Positions 12,180 through 23,939 of a stretch of 64,000 nt of DNA are shown piece by piece. Position 1 is the stretch's first letter; each line of letters opens with the position of its first letter. The stretch lies in assembly GCA_028752905.1 (NCBI GenBank), contig JAQNBH010000015.1:34764163-34828162 (forward strand). The letters run 5' to 3'. The position numbers and the translations under genes are program-made. Under the pieces are notes generated by a model, which saw nothing but the letters and a program-made list of their open reading frames with translations, was not told the origin of the DNA and made no database searches. This DNA is from Cladorhizidae sp. MBARI D1340-BT2 (lineage: Eukaryota > Porifera > Demospongiae > Poecilosclerida > Cladorhizidae).

Positions 12180-12415
12180 CTTATGTTGGTAGCAGAGGGA
12201 GCTCTGAGGGAGGGTATGTTGGCAGCAGAGGGAGCTCTGAGGGAGGGTATGTTGGCAACAGAGGGAGCTCTGAGGGAGGGTATGTTGGCAGCAGAGATAC
12301 AGCTCTGAGGGAGGGTATGTTGGCAGCAGAGGGAGCTCTGAGGGAGGGTATGTTGGCAGCAGAGGGAGCTCTGAGGGAGGGTATGTTGGTAGCAGAGGGA
12401 GCTCTGAGAGAAGGA
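12180..12415. repeat. 33-bp minisatellite, 7 copies
   Basis: The unit carries gagggagctctgagggaggg and tatgttggcagcaga. Because 33 is a multiple of 3, all frames stay open. The forward frame 12131-12463 reads a GYVGSRGSSEG-type repeat and the reverse strand a SLCCQHTLPQS-type repeat. One unit has a 3-bp length change near 12296. Coding status is unsupported. Confidence 0.95.
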
Positions 12416-12424
12416 TCGGTCGTA

Positions 12425-13435
12425 GCTCCAAAAAGTAAAAAGGCAAGAAAGAGTGAAGAATAGAGCAGCTATAAAGTCTCTCATTCTCTGCACTCACTTT
12501 CACGCACGTAACTACACAGCACATACTACCAACTTTGAAAAATGTGACCAGTGTCTTGTGGGGGTGAGCATCTCAAGTATTTCATGAGAATGCAGGGAGG
12601 AATGCTATATATACATCTCATATAGCTCTAGTTGAGTTTGTAGAGACTCTAGGCACGTGGATTGAGGAATCCAAGCTGAAGTGTCTTCATAAAACGTTGT
12701 ATTAGCAGATGTGTATGGAGATATTTCAAGTGTGGAAGAGGCGTCCCTTTACTATCACTGCCACCAGATCTTAGGCTGATGAATGTAATGTCTTGTTTAT
12801 ATTAAGATTTGGCAAACCATAATGTATCTATTTAAATTTTCTCCCAAGGTGAGAAGCATCGTGAGCGCGTGGAGAAGTAGGCGTAGTAGAAGTGATTGCA
12901 CAATTATTAGCAGCAGCATTAGTCTGGATATTACATGATGACAAGAAAATCCTCATTCCAAATAATTATTGATTTAAACCCATAGAGTGGTGAAAAAGGA
13001 GACTTTATGTTGTGTCGAAATTTTAATTATGTCGGGAATATACTAAATGATATACTACTTCTTATGCTATCTCAAGTTGCTTTACTAGAAATACATTGAT
13101 AGTTTTGCAGAATTAATAATTACTGCTTGCCCAGTGGTTCGGTTCCAATGTTTAAGAGCTTACAATGATCAAATGACTTGCTCGGTCTAACATCATAAAT
13201 ATCTCAAACTCTCTTAAAATGTCCACTTTGCTCCTTTTTGTAGTCTTCCCGGACTGGCTCACAAATGACCAAATAAGGGCAAAATAAACAACCTTACCGA
13301 ATAAGGACAAAATAGAACTTGCACATGCGTCCAATACGAGTCATGCATGGGATGTTTTATCATGTTCTAGCTAGCTAACACCAATTAGTGTCTCTGCAAG
13401 GTATTCTTGCATGTTAAGGTAGACTTCCCTGACAG
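12425..13435. other. No gene seen
   Basis: AT-rich unique sequence. Short ORFs only, with no recognised domain. Confidence 0.5.
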
Positions 13436-13439
13436 AGAA

Positions 13440-14640
13440 AGGTGGTGTTCCAGAGGAGCATTTCCTGGAGATCATCCACTTGCAGAAAGTTGAAGCACAG
13501 AATTGTCTGTTCAGAATGTTTGAAACAAAAAAGTCTTCAAGTGAGCAGAATTGTGGAGACAGGATTTGACGGAGCAAGTACGTTTTCAGGAAAGAAAACT
13601 GTAGTTCAGACCCTCACACCTCATGCCCTGTTCGTGCACTGCCACTTGTTACGTTGGCTTGTGTTCAAGCTGTTAATGCCACTCCAGGAATAAAGCATGT
13701 TTATACAACACTCATGGCTCTGTGGAAATTTTTCCATTACTCCCCAAAGAGAACAGAATCCCTCAAAGAGATCCAGCGAGCACTTGATTATCGAGCTTTC
13801 TGATACTCGCTGGTTAGCACATGTATTCTGCGATTGTTACTGCTCTAGATAATATCCGTGATAGTACACAAGAGCCAGAAGCATTGGGACTTAGCAAAGC
13901 TCTCTGTAATAGCAGACAACAGTTGTAGTGATGTTCTTTCTTGACTACACGCTTCCACAAGTGGCCAAACTCAGTTAAACACTCCAGACAAACATTTGGA
14001 CCTGTCCATCATATCCAATCTTGTGAATGGAACCCTTCACATGTTGGATGATGCAGTTGTACCAGCAGCAATTGGCTGCTAGAGCTGTTGGATGAAAGTG
14101 AGAACCTGGCAGGAGCAACTTAAATAAAAATTACTCGGGCAGACATCAAGTCCTTCCAGGAAAAACTAGCAAAAGCATTCATCAGTCCTGTGAAAGATAA
14201 CATTTCAAGCCGTTTTGCTTATTCTGGAGATGTTTGTCAGCACTGAGCATCTTAGATCCAAGGAAAGTGCCAAGTGTGGACTCTAACAATCTGTCTTCCT
14301 ATGGAGAAAAGTCTCTTAGCACATTCCTTGCACACTATGGCACAGAGAGATCTGTGGAAACATTACTGGGTGAGGAAACAGTAAAAGAAGCAATGATATT
14401 CCCTGGCATTAGTACAGAGTGTAAAACTTTTCATCAGTTCATGGCTAAGCAGTCTAAAGACAACATCAAGTGCCAGTTAAAAGAGCTGGTGTCTAATGAA
14501 ATGTTGAAAGCCATGTTCCCAAACTTGAACACACTTGCTGCCATCACTCTGTCCATACCTCTACTGCCTCCGCAGAGAGAAGCTTCTCTCAGTAAAAGCT
14601 CATCTATGAAGCAGCTAAAGTGACTCCAGGTCTTTCACAC
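13440..14640 (+). pseudogene. hAT-family transposase relic
   Basis: Broken frames follow the middle and C-terminal parts of a hAT transposase of the DUF4371/zinc-finger-MYM-like kind. DGASTFSGKKTVVQT (about 13568-13612) corresponds to the DGAxNMxGKxxGVQ motif. HALFVHCHLL (about 13625-13655) corresponds to the conserved VHCxxH box. Next come ACVQAVNATPGIKHVYTTL and ESLKEIQRALD (about 13660-13785). SILDPRKVP opens a final frame at about 14245, and the segment at 14535-14615 aligns with the hAT dimerisation motif LxIPxxxxxxERxFSxMK. Frameshifts and stops occur throughout (for example about 13560 and 13800), so it is dead. The BED finger and element ends were not found. Confidence 0.75.
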
Positions 14641-14894
14641 CTCATGAGAAATGCCTTGGATATCTGGAAACAGAGACAGACAGTGAGTAATCCCGAAACA
14701 ATCATAGAATCATAGATGTATGGAAGAGAAAGGGAGGAAGAAGAGCTGCTTTAAGTGGACCATGACATGTTTTGTTACCTGATTGTATATGTACGTATTC
14801 ATTCTCAAGGATAAAACTTGCTACCTATGTAAGTTCCGGGAGAGGGGGGGGGGGACATTTGCAGGCTTCCCCCCACATCCTGATTGTAATGTTC

Positions 14895-15005
14895 AATAGA
14901 GCTCAGAATTCCATCTATACTATATGCTTCAATGATTTTCTCGTAATCAGCTTCACTCTCTCAACATTTTGGCCAGATGCTCTAGCCTTCATGGAACTGA
15001 GAGCT
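14895..15005 (-). repeat. Dispersed repeat with hammerhead-like core, copy C (degenerate)
   Basis: The minus strand shows CATGAAGGCTAGAGCATCTGG, then CCAAAATGTTGAGAGAG and the family tail. The CTGATGA box has lost bases and GAAA is CAAA. Confidence 0.65.
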
Positions 15006-15153
15006 CATGGAGAGTATATGATATGCTGTCTAGCTATAAATGTAAATATAAAGTATTATATAGTGTGTCTAGCTATAAATGTAAATATAAAGTATTATAG
15101 TGTTAGCCTGAGGCATGCTGGCTGAGAAATCAATTCATTTTAAGCTAGTTTTA

Positions 15154-15357
<204 letters not shown>

Positions 15358-15377
15358 TAATGTTTGTAATTCTATAG

Positions 15378-17019
15378 AGTCTAAATGGAATCTATATTAA
15401 CAAGAAGAGGATGAAACCTTCACTACCCACGCAATTGAGGGAGGGCGATGAATTATGCTTTGGAGCCCACATTCCAATGAATGAGTTGAAATACATTTTT
15501 AGTTTGGTGAGTGGAAAGGCAACATTATTGAAGAGAAGGCAAGATGTCACTACAAAATCTCCTCACAATGGATCTCTGGTTGTTAGCAATACCAATTATT
15601 CTGGAGGGGAAATGAGTACCGTTAATAATAGTGTTGCAATCCAAATGGAAGCAGGTATTATTAAGAATAGTTTGAAGCGCCGTGTGGGGGACTGCGACAC
15701 GACTCCACCTGTGCGAAAAAGAGTACCAGGAGACGTCAGACGTTTGACACCAAAGAGGATAAAAATGGACCGCGTGCACTCACGGACACCCTTACCTCCT
15801 CCTGCAATACGCCCTCTAAACATTGCCTCTGGAAAATCCTACATTCAGCTGATTTCAGAAGAACAAGCTAACTCTTCAGTTCCCTCTACATTCTCCTCTT
15901 CCCAATATGATCATCATCTCTCTCCAAATACTCTCTCTGACAATTCCTGCTTACAGAATCCATTCGTACCTCCTCTGTCGGCCTCGGTTTACTTACCTCA
16001 GCCTCCATCTACATCACCACCTCAGCCTTCATCTACATCACCACCTCAGCCTTCATCTACATCTCAGCCTCCATCTACATCCTCACCTCAGCCTCCATCT
16101 ACATCACCACCTCAGCCTTCATCTACATCTCAGCCTCAGCCTCCATCTACATCACCACCTCAGTGCCTCTCATCTGTTCCCATTCCTCCGTTAGCATCAC
16201 TTCCCGTTTCCAAACCATCCCCAGCAGTTTCCTGCTCGTCCACGGAGTCAAAAGAAGTTGACAACTTGTTTGACAGTATTGTCTGCAACTCAGGTAGCTG
16301 GATGCTGGATGATGCCTTATTTGGTGGTGGTGGCAGGAGCGCACAGGTTGTTCCTGTTAACGGCGATAAGTCCACCATGGACGGTGCCGCTATTCAAGTC
16401 TTACTGGCTAAGGATGAGATGGAGCGAGAGAAACACCAGCTTCTCAGCAGCATCAAAGCCCTTCAGAGTGAACTGATTGCTAAGAACGATGTGATAGCCA
16501 AGAAGGAAGAAGAGGAGAGAAAGAAAAAGGATGAAAGCAAGGTAGTGTCTTCCATGAAGGAGGAATTCACGTGTGTCATTTGTCAGGATTTGTTCATCAA
16601 TGCCCACACTCTGCCATGTGCTCACTCCTTCTGTGAGATGTGTATTAAAGAATGGATGAGAATCAAGATCCAAAAAGAGTGCCCTATTTGCAGAAAGTGC
16701 ATCACATCCAATCCTGTGCATTCAATCGTGCTCGACAACGCCATCTCTAAGCTGGAGGTCGAACTGCGCGAGGAAGAGAAACAGGAGAGGACCAGATCCA
16801 AAGAATATCACAAGACTAGTCGTCTTTGTGGTACGGGCAAGAGAATGGCTGGCATGTCTTTGTGCCATCCCATTAGTGGAGGGTCTGGCAACCAATCTGG
16901 CAATAACTTTGTGATTGTAATTGGGACTCCGCCACGGGAAGTCAACTCTGTCAATAACCCCATAGAACTTAACTCTAATGATGGTGATGATCTCCATTCT
17001 GAGCTGTGTTCTAATTGTG
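15378..17019 (+). CDS. RNF8-like FHA/RING E3 ubiquitin ligase (one internal exon, partial)
   Basis: RNF8 family proteins bind phosphothreonine through an FHA domain and attach ubiquitin at DNA double-strand breaks. The exon opens after the acceptor ttctatag with SLNGIYIN, the last conserved FHA strand (SLNGVWLN-like in RNF8), and continues with a GDELCFG segment. A long basic, then Pro/Ser/Thr-rich linker follows, with PPQPSSTS repeats (about 16000-16165), then a charged coiled coil (about 16410-16550). A C3HC4 RING with all eight zinc ligands spans 16572-16691 (CVIC, CAHSFCEMC, CPIC), with the RNF8-like flank VLDNAISKLEVEL. The exon ends at the donor gtaagt (17020) in phase 1, after SELCSNC, possibly the start of another zinc finger. 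The 5' FHA exon(s) and the 3' exon(s) are not identified. Reading on into the intron reaches a stop at about 17106. The ATG at 15411 is not taken as the start, because FHA sequence precedes it. Confidence 0.88.
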
Positions 17020-17224
17020 GTAAGTTACATTTGGGCACTTCTATATATTATATATATATAAAGGGGAAGATGGAATTAGAATTCAGTTATGCTTTTGTCA
17101 TTTTTTAACCGAGTATATCTGCATAAGTAACAATGTCATCTTTTTTATTTCAGCCACACAGAGTGTCAGCCACACAGAGTGTTAAAAAAATGACGAACAA
17201 AAAATGTTTTTGTTTGATAAATAT

Positions 17225-17310
17225 TGGATTGATCCATTTAATTAAAAAGAAGCAAACTGTACCCATTGTAGACCACAATCAGTTAGATGACCCTTTACCA
17301 TTTTAATTGT
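17225..17310 (+). repeat. Dispersed repeat family 2, copy 1
   Basis: Contains tattggattgatccattta and gatgaccctttaccatttta. Related copies lie at 40180-40265 and, as a palindrome, at 43921-44028. Confidence 0.75.
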
Positions 17311-17365
17311 TGGTTCTGCACTGTTTTCACTCAAATATAGGTCTCCACTTCTAATTATTTCAACC

Positions 17366-17434
17366 TGGCTAGGTTACGACTATGTGGCCACAAGTGCTGT
17401 GGTACAGCACTTGCATAGTGGCCCTTTCTAGCCA
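17366..17434. repeat. Small fold-back (inverted repeat)
   Basis: ggctag...ctatgtggcc..caagtgctgt pairs with acagcacttg..catagtggcc...ctagcc around a 3-nt loop. It would form a hairpin of about 30 bp. Confidence 0.7.
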
Positions 17435-17670
17435 GCCTCTTGTCTTTGATCTGCTGAATCAAAGGGCATTGCAAGTAGTGCGATATTATTTCTGAGTCAT
17501 TGTGGGTTTTTTATCTATGAATGCTAAAAGCTGTCAGTTACCGAGTTCCAAGTCGTTATCGGTATCAACGAAGAGTTCATTTTGTTCATCCTCTTCCTCC
17601 AGGGAGGCAAATGGGATCGTCTCCATCACTGTCCCTCTCTTCCAACAGCTGGCAAAGCAGTTTCTGCAGT

Positions 17671-17840
17671 AGCTGTAACAGCTGAAGCCACTACTCTATC
17701 AACTTTGAGGGAGTGGATCGCTCCTCTTCAGACCTTCCACCTTCACAGGTATGTCACAAGCATAGAAAGTGGAAAGGTCTGAAGATGGAGAGATTCACTC
17801 CCTCAAAGATGATAGAGTAATGGCTTTAGCTGTTTCAGCC
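17671..17840. repeat. Long fold-back element, about 78-bp arms
   Basis: Left arm 17671-17748 (containing ctactctatcaactttgagg) is about 85-90% reverse-complementary to right arm 17763-17840 (ctcaaagatgatagagtaat). The loop is only about 14 nt. It lies just 3' of the RNF8-like exon and may be a MITE or fold-back insertion. Confidence 0.85.
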
Positions 17841-18059
17841 ATTGGCAGCTATTATAGTGTAGTGTAAGATATTTACAACTGCGCGCTGGTGCCAAACATT
17901 GGTAGTTACTGTAATCAACTGGGTGTGCTGCAATTGGAGTGCTGCTTTTTCAAGAGTGACTTCTATTTGAGTGAATACTGTATTTTATTGATTGTGGTCC
18001 TTGTTTTAAGTTTTTCTGTGTATTATTTATTAGTGTGTGTGTTTGTGGTTATCGTTGAC

Positions 18060-18400
18060 TGTACCCATGCAGGGTCAGCTCTAGCCTCCTTCAAGGACGT
18101 GATAACAGTTCAGCTAGAGAACGCCACCAACCAAACAGTAGATGTTTGGGTATAAGATCAGCTGCAGGCTCCTTTGGATTTGGTAACAGATTCCCAGTAG
18201 CAAGAACTCCACCAAAACAGTAGATGTTTGGGTAAAGGATCAGCTACAGGCTTGATTGGACTTGGTAACAGATTCCCAGTAGCAAGAACTCCACCAACCA
18301 AACAGTAAAATTGAGCACTAGTTCTAATACAGCACAGTGCAGCCTTTACTCAATTATTTTTTTTAAAACAAAAAAACACGTACTTTAGCTTGATTGCATC
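18060..18400 (+). repeat. Dispersed repeat family 3 with internal 90-bp duplication
   Basis: The stretch from tgcagggtcagctctagcct to the tail ttagcttgattgcat matches 44450-44580. Inside it a segment of about 90 bp (ggtaacagattcccagtagc) is tandemly duplicated at 18150-18300. The frame GSALASFKDVITVQLENATN is therefore repeat sequence and not an RNF8 exon. Confidence 0.75.
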
Positions 18401-21340
18401 ATCGACAACAGCTGCTACCCACACCTTGTGCTATAATTAGTCATAGGTGTTCACTAGAGCATTTGGAGTCTTCTTGTACAGTCTTTTGATACTCAAGTCT
18501 TTAAGATTGTACGCAAGTTATGTGAATGATAGAGATAGAAACGTAGATAGGTTCTTGATCCTTGAAGATGGATTCGAAGCTATCACAGTTTCAACAATTT
18601 CTTGTGCTGCTGGTTTACTACCTTAGCTAAGGGTTCAAGACACACTTGGAGTCTTTTTGGAGGCTATATCAGCTGAAACCCCATTAAGTCTGCAAAGAAG
18701 CTGCCAATATTATGACTTGCACTTTTTTTTTCTTCTTTTTTTTTTCTTTTTTGCTTGGTTTTTTGGGGGTGGGGGGGGGGGGGGGGGGGGGGTGGCGGTT
18801 GTCTGCCAATTTAAAAAGTGGGTCAAACATATTTTAACGAAACATGTATACTAATTATTATGCAAACTGAAGTTCACCATTTTGACCGATGCTTCAGTGT
18901 TCATCAGGCAATGCTCATCAGGCAATGCCATTTTTTAAAAAACACAATTTTTAAGCTGATAAATAAGTCAGCTAAAAATCTCCATTCTAACGTCTTAATC
19001 ACACAGAATACAAGTCACTTCTAGTGTAGTGATACACGCAACATAGTCGTTGCATTGTCGTATGTGCCTACATATTCATATTCTAGTATGGTGAAGAACA
19101 TTTCTTTTAGATTGGACTTGACTGTGTCTAGATTAGAGGTTGCTCCAGGAGGACAGATAGTATAAACATTCCACTAAAGAGTTGCTTGTATTTACTTGGT
19201 CTTTGCCACTACAATTATTGTGTCTTCGAACATGTGAAGTGGGTGGCTTGCTCTCAACTGTTGTTGCAACCTTTAGCATTTTCTCATTTGGAGAAATAAG
19301 ACCAAAACCAAAAACAATCACAAACTCAATTGGAATAGTCCAAGTTGCAACATGCTCGTCAAAATCTCTCTCTCTCTCTCTCTCTATTATATATACATAC
19401 TCGCTTTTAGTTTGTGTGTTGTTCTTGTTGTTTTTCACTGTTAATGAACTTGGTATATTTTGAATGGGCCTGATATTGCCTGTTTATCATATGTGACTGT
19501 TTATCATAATTATGTGTAATACAATAATAATAATAATAATGTACTAAATTAAAAAAAATTAAAAAAAAAATAATTATTATTATTATTATTCTTACTTTAG
19601 ACAGACGAGGTGACAGACGAGGTGACACCAAGTTCATTAACACCTAATTAACACATGCCAAAAAATTAAAATGAAGTTTGTTGTTATTTGCAGGAAGGAG
19701 AGGTCACTTTCAAGCTGATTGCCCCTGGCCCTGAAAAACCCAATGTGAAAAAAAGAAACCACTTTGGGTGTATTGCTCTCGAATTTTCCTTTTTTCCCCT
19801 TCTTTTCGCTAGCCATTTCATCTTTTCCATAGTGATGTTTTTTTGAAAATGTGCACTGTTATAATGTGTGCTTTGTATTGCTATCTGCACTGCAAGGGAG
19901 AGGAGTATGGGAAGTGCATTCAGTTATATGTGCATCAAGTGACAAAGTGTTCAGTTGGCTTGCAAGGAAAAATGTGCAAGTCAAAATCAAATCAGTGATT
20001 AAGGGTATACACATCTTCCATACTTTTTGATACATTAATCCTTCTTTTGAGAGACCCTTACCTCCAGTATGAGGCCAGAATTAATCAACTACTTCACAAA
20101 CCATACGCACCACTTGATAGTGACATTCAAATCAACCTTCCTCTATAGAGGACAACATCATAATGCATGGTATTGCTGCTTGCATCTGCTATGGTCAGTA
20201 GCTACATATATATATATAGTCGTGTGCAGTATTTATAAGAAGCCCAGATTTTGCTTGCACCAAACTATATACATGTACCAGGAAAAGAACATTGCTAACT
20301 TTTTTAAGGGTGGAAAATGATTATTATGCATTCAAGTCCTGTCAAGAACAGTTATTCATTGGCCACTTTTCTCAGATGCTTGTAACAATTTACTGCAGAT
20401 GGTTTTTTGTTGTTAGAATATATTGTATATAATAGCTACTTTATATCAAAATTACATGAATATGTATATACGAAAATCAACAATTTGCTTGCGTAAATAG
20501 GATCAGGATTGGTTGGATTTTTGCCAAGGGAAGTCTCAGTAGCATATGCTGCACCCTCAACCATCTTGGTCGAGGACAAAAAACATTCTGTGCATGTGTG
20601 TGTAACATTATTACGTTAGTTAGCCTGTACCATGCCTGCCACAAAGCAGTTGAAAGTAAGTCAATTCTGTGATGTCTTTAGTGAAGTGTCGTTGGCTTTT
20701 CGTGACAAACAATAGGAATTATGGCTTCACCTATACACTTCTATGTTGACCACTGCTATAATTATATTGCTATATAGCTATTCTGCTTACAGATACAAAT
20801 GCATTGCGTGGTGAGGTAAGTATATACCTATTGTGTGTATTGCCACTATTCGTTGATTCTCATCCACCACCCACATCTAATCAAAAATTTCGTTCATCGT
20901 CCAATTGCAAATACCATCATGGACTAGGACTATCTCTTGCAGTCTATAATGATGTTGCTGAAATCTTGAGGCTCTTCTGGCTGTAGCTGCACAACATTTA
21001 CGTGGGACTATTCTTGTGAGAAAGGAGGACTTGGATGGAATTCCTAGATGTCATTTTGTTGCAGATGTAAACTATTGTTTTCTTACCTCTTTATATATAT
21101 ACTGGGCATATAGCTAAATGAATAGTATCGCAAGGCGAATGCAAGTTAGTGTGGTGGAACAAGGTAAGACACGAGTGGGGATGGCTACATCCCGATTCCA
21201 AGGTCTCCCTCCTAGTCGATTATAACTGAACTATATACGACCTTCCAAAGGCAACAGAAGCTCTGGTCAGGCCAATTTTAAGTGAACTGTGTAACCTAAA
21301 GCTCCTCCCCCCCAAAAAACCCTTCAATATCAAGCTCATG
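18400..21340. other. No gene firmly seen; possible isolated exon at 19694
   Basis: Mostly AT-rich unique DNA with a G-run at 18768-18791 and a (CT)n run at 19368-19384. A good acceptor (ttgttatttgcag) at 19693 opens GEVTFKLIAPG, and a coding-looking frame (YLQYEARINQLLHKPY) lies at about 20045-20150. Neither can be assigned to a gene, and the RNF8-like 3' exons may be hidden here. Confidence 0.3.
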
Positions 21341-21344
21341 TGAG

Positions 21345-21455
21345 TCTTAGCATCTCTGATAATAGGGCATGTAATCGAAACACAAAGAGAGTAAAATATC
21401 TTCAAGTTGATCATTGAGGTCCTTGTAATTGTTTCATGTCACATTGAAATGTGCC
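21345..21455 (+). repeat. Dispersed repeat tail related to the hammerhead-like family
   Basis: aatcgaaacacaaagagag followed by tcaagttgatcattgaggt matches the tail of the family. The CTGATGA/stem II part is eroded (ctctgataatagggc). Confidence 0.5.
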
Positions 21456-21459
21456 CCAG

Positions 21460-23100
21460 TTATTTGAAATTTATAAATCAGTTGACTTCTTGTGCACATG
21501 TAAGATCATCAAATGTTTCCTCGTGACTTAGCTGAACTCCAGTATGACCACTCAGCACATAGCAGTGAAGTTTCCATGGGTCTGAATAATGCTATTCATG
21601 GAATTGGTTCTAACATTCCATCTGGTAGGCGCTATATATCTCAGATTCAATATATATCTTGGAACAAATTCCTCTTCAGGTATATAGATTATTTGATTAA
21701 TTTTGTAATCCGATGTGTGGTATATATCCATGCTGACATCATCCCCCTGATCCTCTGCTTGCAGCCAGATTCAAGGAAGTCAATAAAAGTGTGTATAATA
21801 TGTGATGGCCTCAGCAATAGCAACATTAAATCATTAATGCTCATCCTGTATTCAATTAGCCACACCCCTGCATAGGAGTGGTGAGGTCAATACTCCATCG
21901 TAGCATTGACCTCATATCGACAGATCACCAATAACATAGCAAGCATTGATGATGCGGTAGAGTAAGAGTTCTCATGCACGCTTAGCTTGTCATCCACCTA
22001 TTGCATCACCAATTATAATATTTACTTATGTGGACCTCGTCATTTATCAAGCAATTGTGAGGCACCGGTACTTTTTATGCTGCTGTTCGAGATGACCCCA
22101 GAGACACATTCTCTCCAACTACTTTATAACAATTCAGCTCTGTATTGGGCGTGTGCAGGTATAAAGTGAGTTCAGTGGGATTCTTGACACACGATCACAG
22201 AAACTAATAGCTACTTAGACTATATCTGTCCTGCTTATTCAATTATTGATTGGTGAACAAGAAGATGGAGGAAATAGACAATCATGATATGCAGAACGCG
22301 AGTAATGGATGAACTGTTGTACGCATGAGATTATATATAATATACTGCTTGGCTTCAAACAACTGATTTACATGATGATGGTTGATGAATATACGGATGT
22401 AGCTCATCAGAAACATGTATGATAATGATAATACAAAATACATAGCATTATACACTCTAATCTTACCATTGGGTTGGCTTCAACCCAAAGCTTCAAAGTT
22501 GCCATAACTTCCATCTTCACGACCATGATTGTCAAAGAAAGCAATCTTCAGAAAAGAAAGCAAACACTCGATGAATACAACTGCCTCTCTGCGAGTTGCA
22601 CATGAGTCATGTTTCCATAATCGTGTATAATACGCTCTTGAAAGCTGTAACTCCCCCTATGTCTGCCGCCCGCTGCTAGCTAGTTGCTAAAGTAAGTTAG
22701 GAAGTTAAAAGACATAGCAGCCAGTCCAGTTTTTTGTGACTTACAAAGGCTGGATCCTCTCTGTTCTCTCTTCCTATCTGGAAATATAGATTATTATTAT
22801 TTTCACTTTACAGTTCATATATAATTATAATACTGATGGTCTACAAGTCAAAATCAAGTAGCCAGATTAAGTGGTGGAAGTTAGGGGAGGATGTATAATT
22901 ATTAGTGCATTTGTTATTATACATGAACATAGAAAGATAAGAGCATGAATTATTTGGATCAAAGTTTGAAATGATAGTGATTTTTTTTAATTTTAATTTT
23001 ATTTTCTATATAGCATAATTGTACACATGATAAACAGGCAATATCAGAGTCCATTAACATCTAATTAACTCATGCAAATTATAAATTAAAAAATATATAT
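21460..23100. other. No gene seen
   Basis: AT-rich unique sequence. The ORF at 21513-21875 has no recognisable domain, reads partly through ATATATCT repeats and is not supported as a gene. Confidence 0.4.
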
Positions 23101-23106
23101 AATATT

Positions 23107-23290
23107 ATTCCCCTAATGATGACTCTGGAACTAAATGATATCTTATTTATAGTTTAAAAAAAGTAAAATCTATCAAAAAAACCTCATCTATATATACATC
23201 TATATACTAATCATCTAAAAATCAAACATGTTCGTGCTCATAATGTAAAGAACCTCCAATCATTTTTTACTTGCATTCCTTCATTAAAGT
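23107..23290 (+). pseudogene. Non-LTR retrotransposon 3' fragment (plus copy)
   Basis: From cccctaatgatgactctgg to acttgcattccttc this segment matches the minus strand of 23955-24128. It encodes the end of an RT-derived ORF (the region ending KNLQSFFTxIP). Short and frameshifted. Confidence 0.8.
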
Positions 23291-23319
23291 GATAATATAA
23301 TAATGATCATAATGATTTT

Positions 23320-23425
23320 TTAAGATTTGGGACGCCGCCTGAGGTCAGTGACTTATGAAGAGAACTTCTTCTTCAACGGATTTCTGTGGCGGTGCAGCGT
23401 GCGAATGCAGCCTCAGAAAGATAAG
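23320..23425 (+). pseudogene. C-terminal fragment of the YLDD RT element family (plus copy)
   Basis: DLGRRLRSVT followed, after a frameshift, by LLQRISVAVQRANAAS. This is the same terminal motif as LLQRLSVVVQRGNAVS in the 3846-6640 element. Confidence 0.75.
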
Positions 23426-23754
23426 AGCATGAATGGGATCTTTGCCATCAGGGTTGGGGACGAGCCATTTCCCTAGTCATCACTTGAACATTTGAACTTG
23501 AGGGGAGGGGTTTCTATAAACTATATGAATAAGTGCAGATTTAAGATAATAAAAAAAAAAATAATAAAATTAAAAAAATAGAACAAAAAATATAAAAATA
23601 ACAAATTAAAAAATATATATACTAAGTTCATTAACGCTTCATTAACACATGTTAGTTATAAGTTCGTTATAATTGAAAATTAATAAAAGGGAAACACAAC
23701 AAAAAATAAATAATTTGTAAATAGACTGACTGGTATATAGCTACCCTCACTGGT

Positions 23755-23900
23755 ACCGAGAGCAGCTGCAGTGTTCCCATGCAGGATGGCAATGGAAATT
23801 CTCTGAAGGAGAAAATGATGGGAATATGATTTGTCGAATTTTACCTCGAGAGCCTCCCAACTCTAGAGATGCTTCCACTCCAGTGGTTTCTATATATCTG
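23755..23900 (-). pseudogene. C-terminal fragment of the YLDD RT element family (minus copy)
   Basis: The minus strand encodes LLQRISIAILHGNTAAALGT (about 23770-23830). It is the inverted counterpart of 23320-23425 and part of the right arm of the 23107-24128 palindrome. Confidence 0.75.
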
Positions 23901-23939
23901 GTTTCTATATATCCCAAGTTGATATTTTCAAGTCTATAT

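Noticed and set aside
17020..17108. C-terminal extension of the RNF8-like ORF to 17108
   Set aside because: It follows a consensus gtaagt donor and reads ATATAT-rich sequence (YYIYIK), typical of intron read-through.
18085..18155. Candidate RNF8 3' exon (GSALASFKDVITVQLENATN)
   Set aside because: The segment is part of dispersed repeat family 3, also found at 44450, and is internally duplicated.
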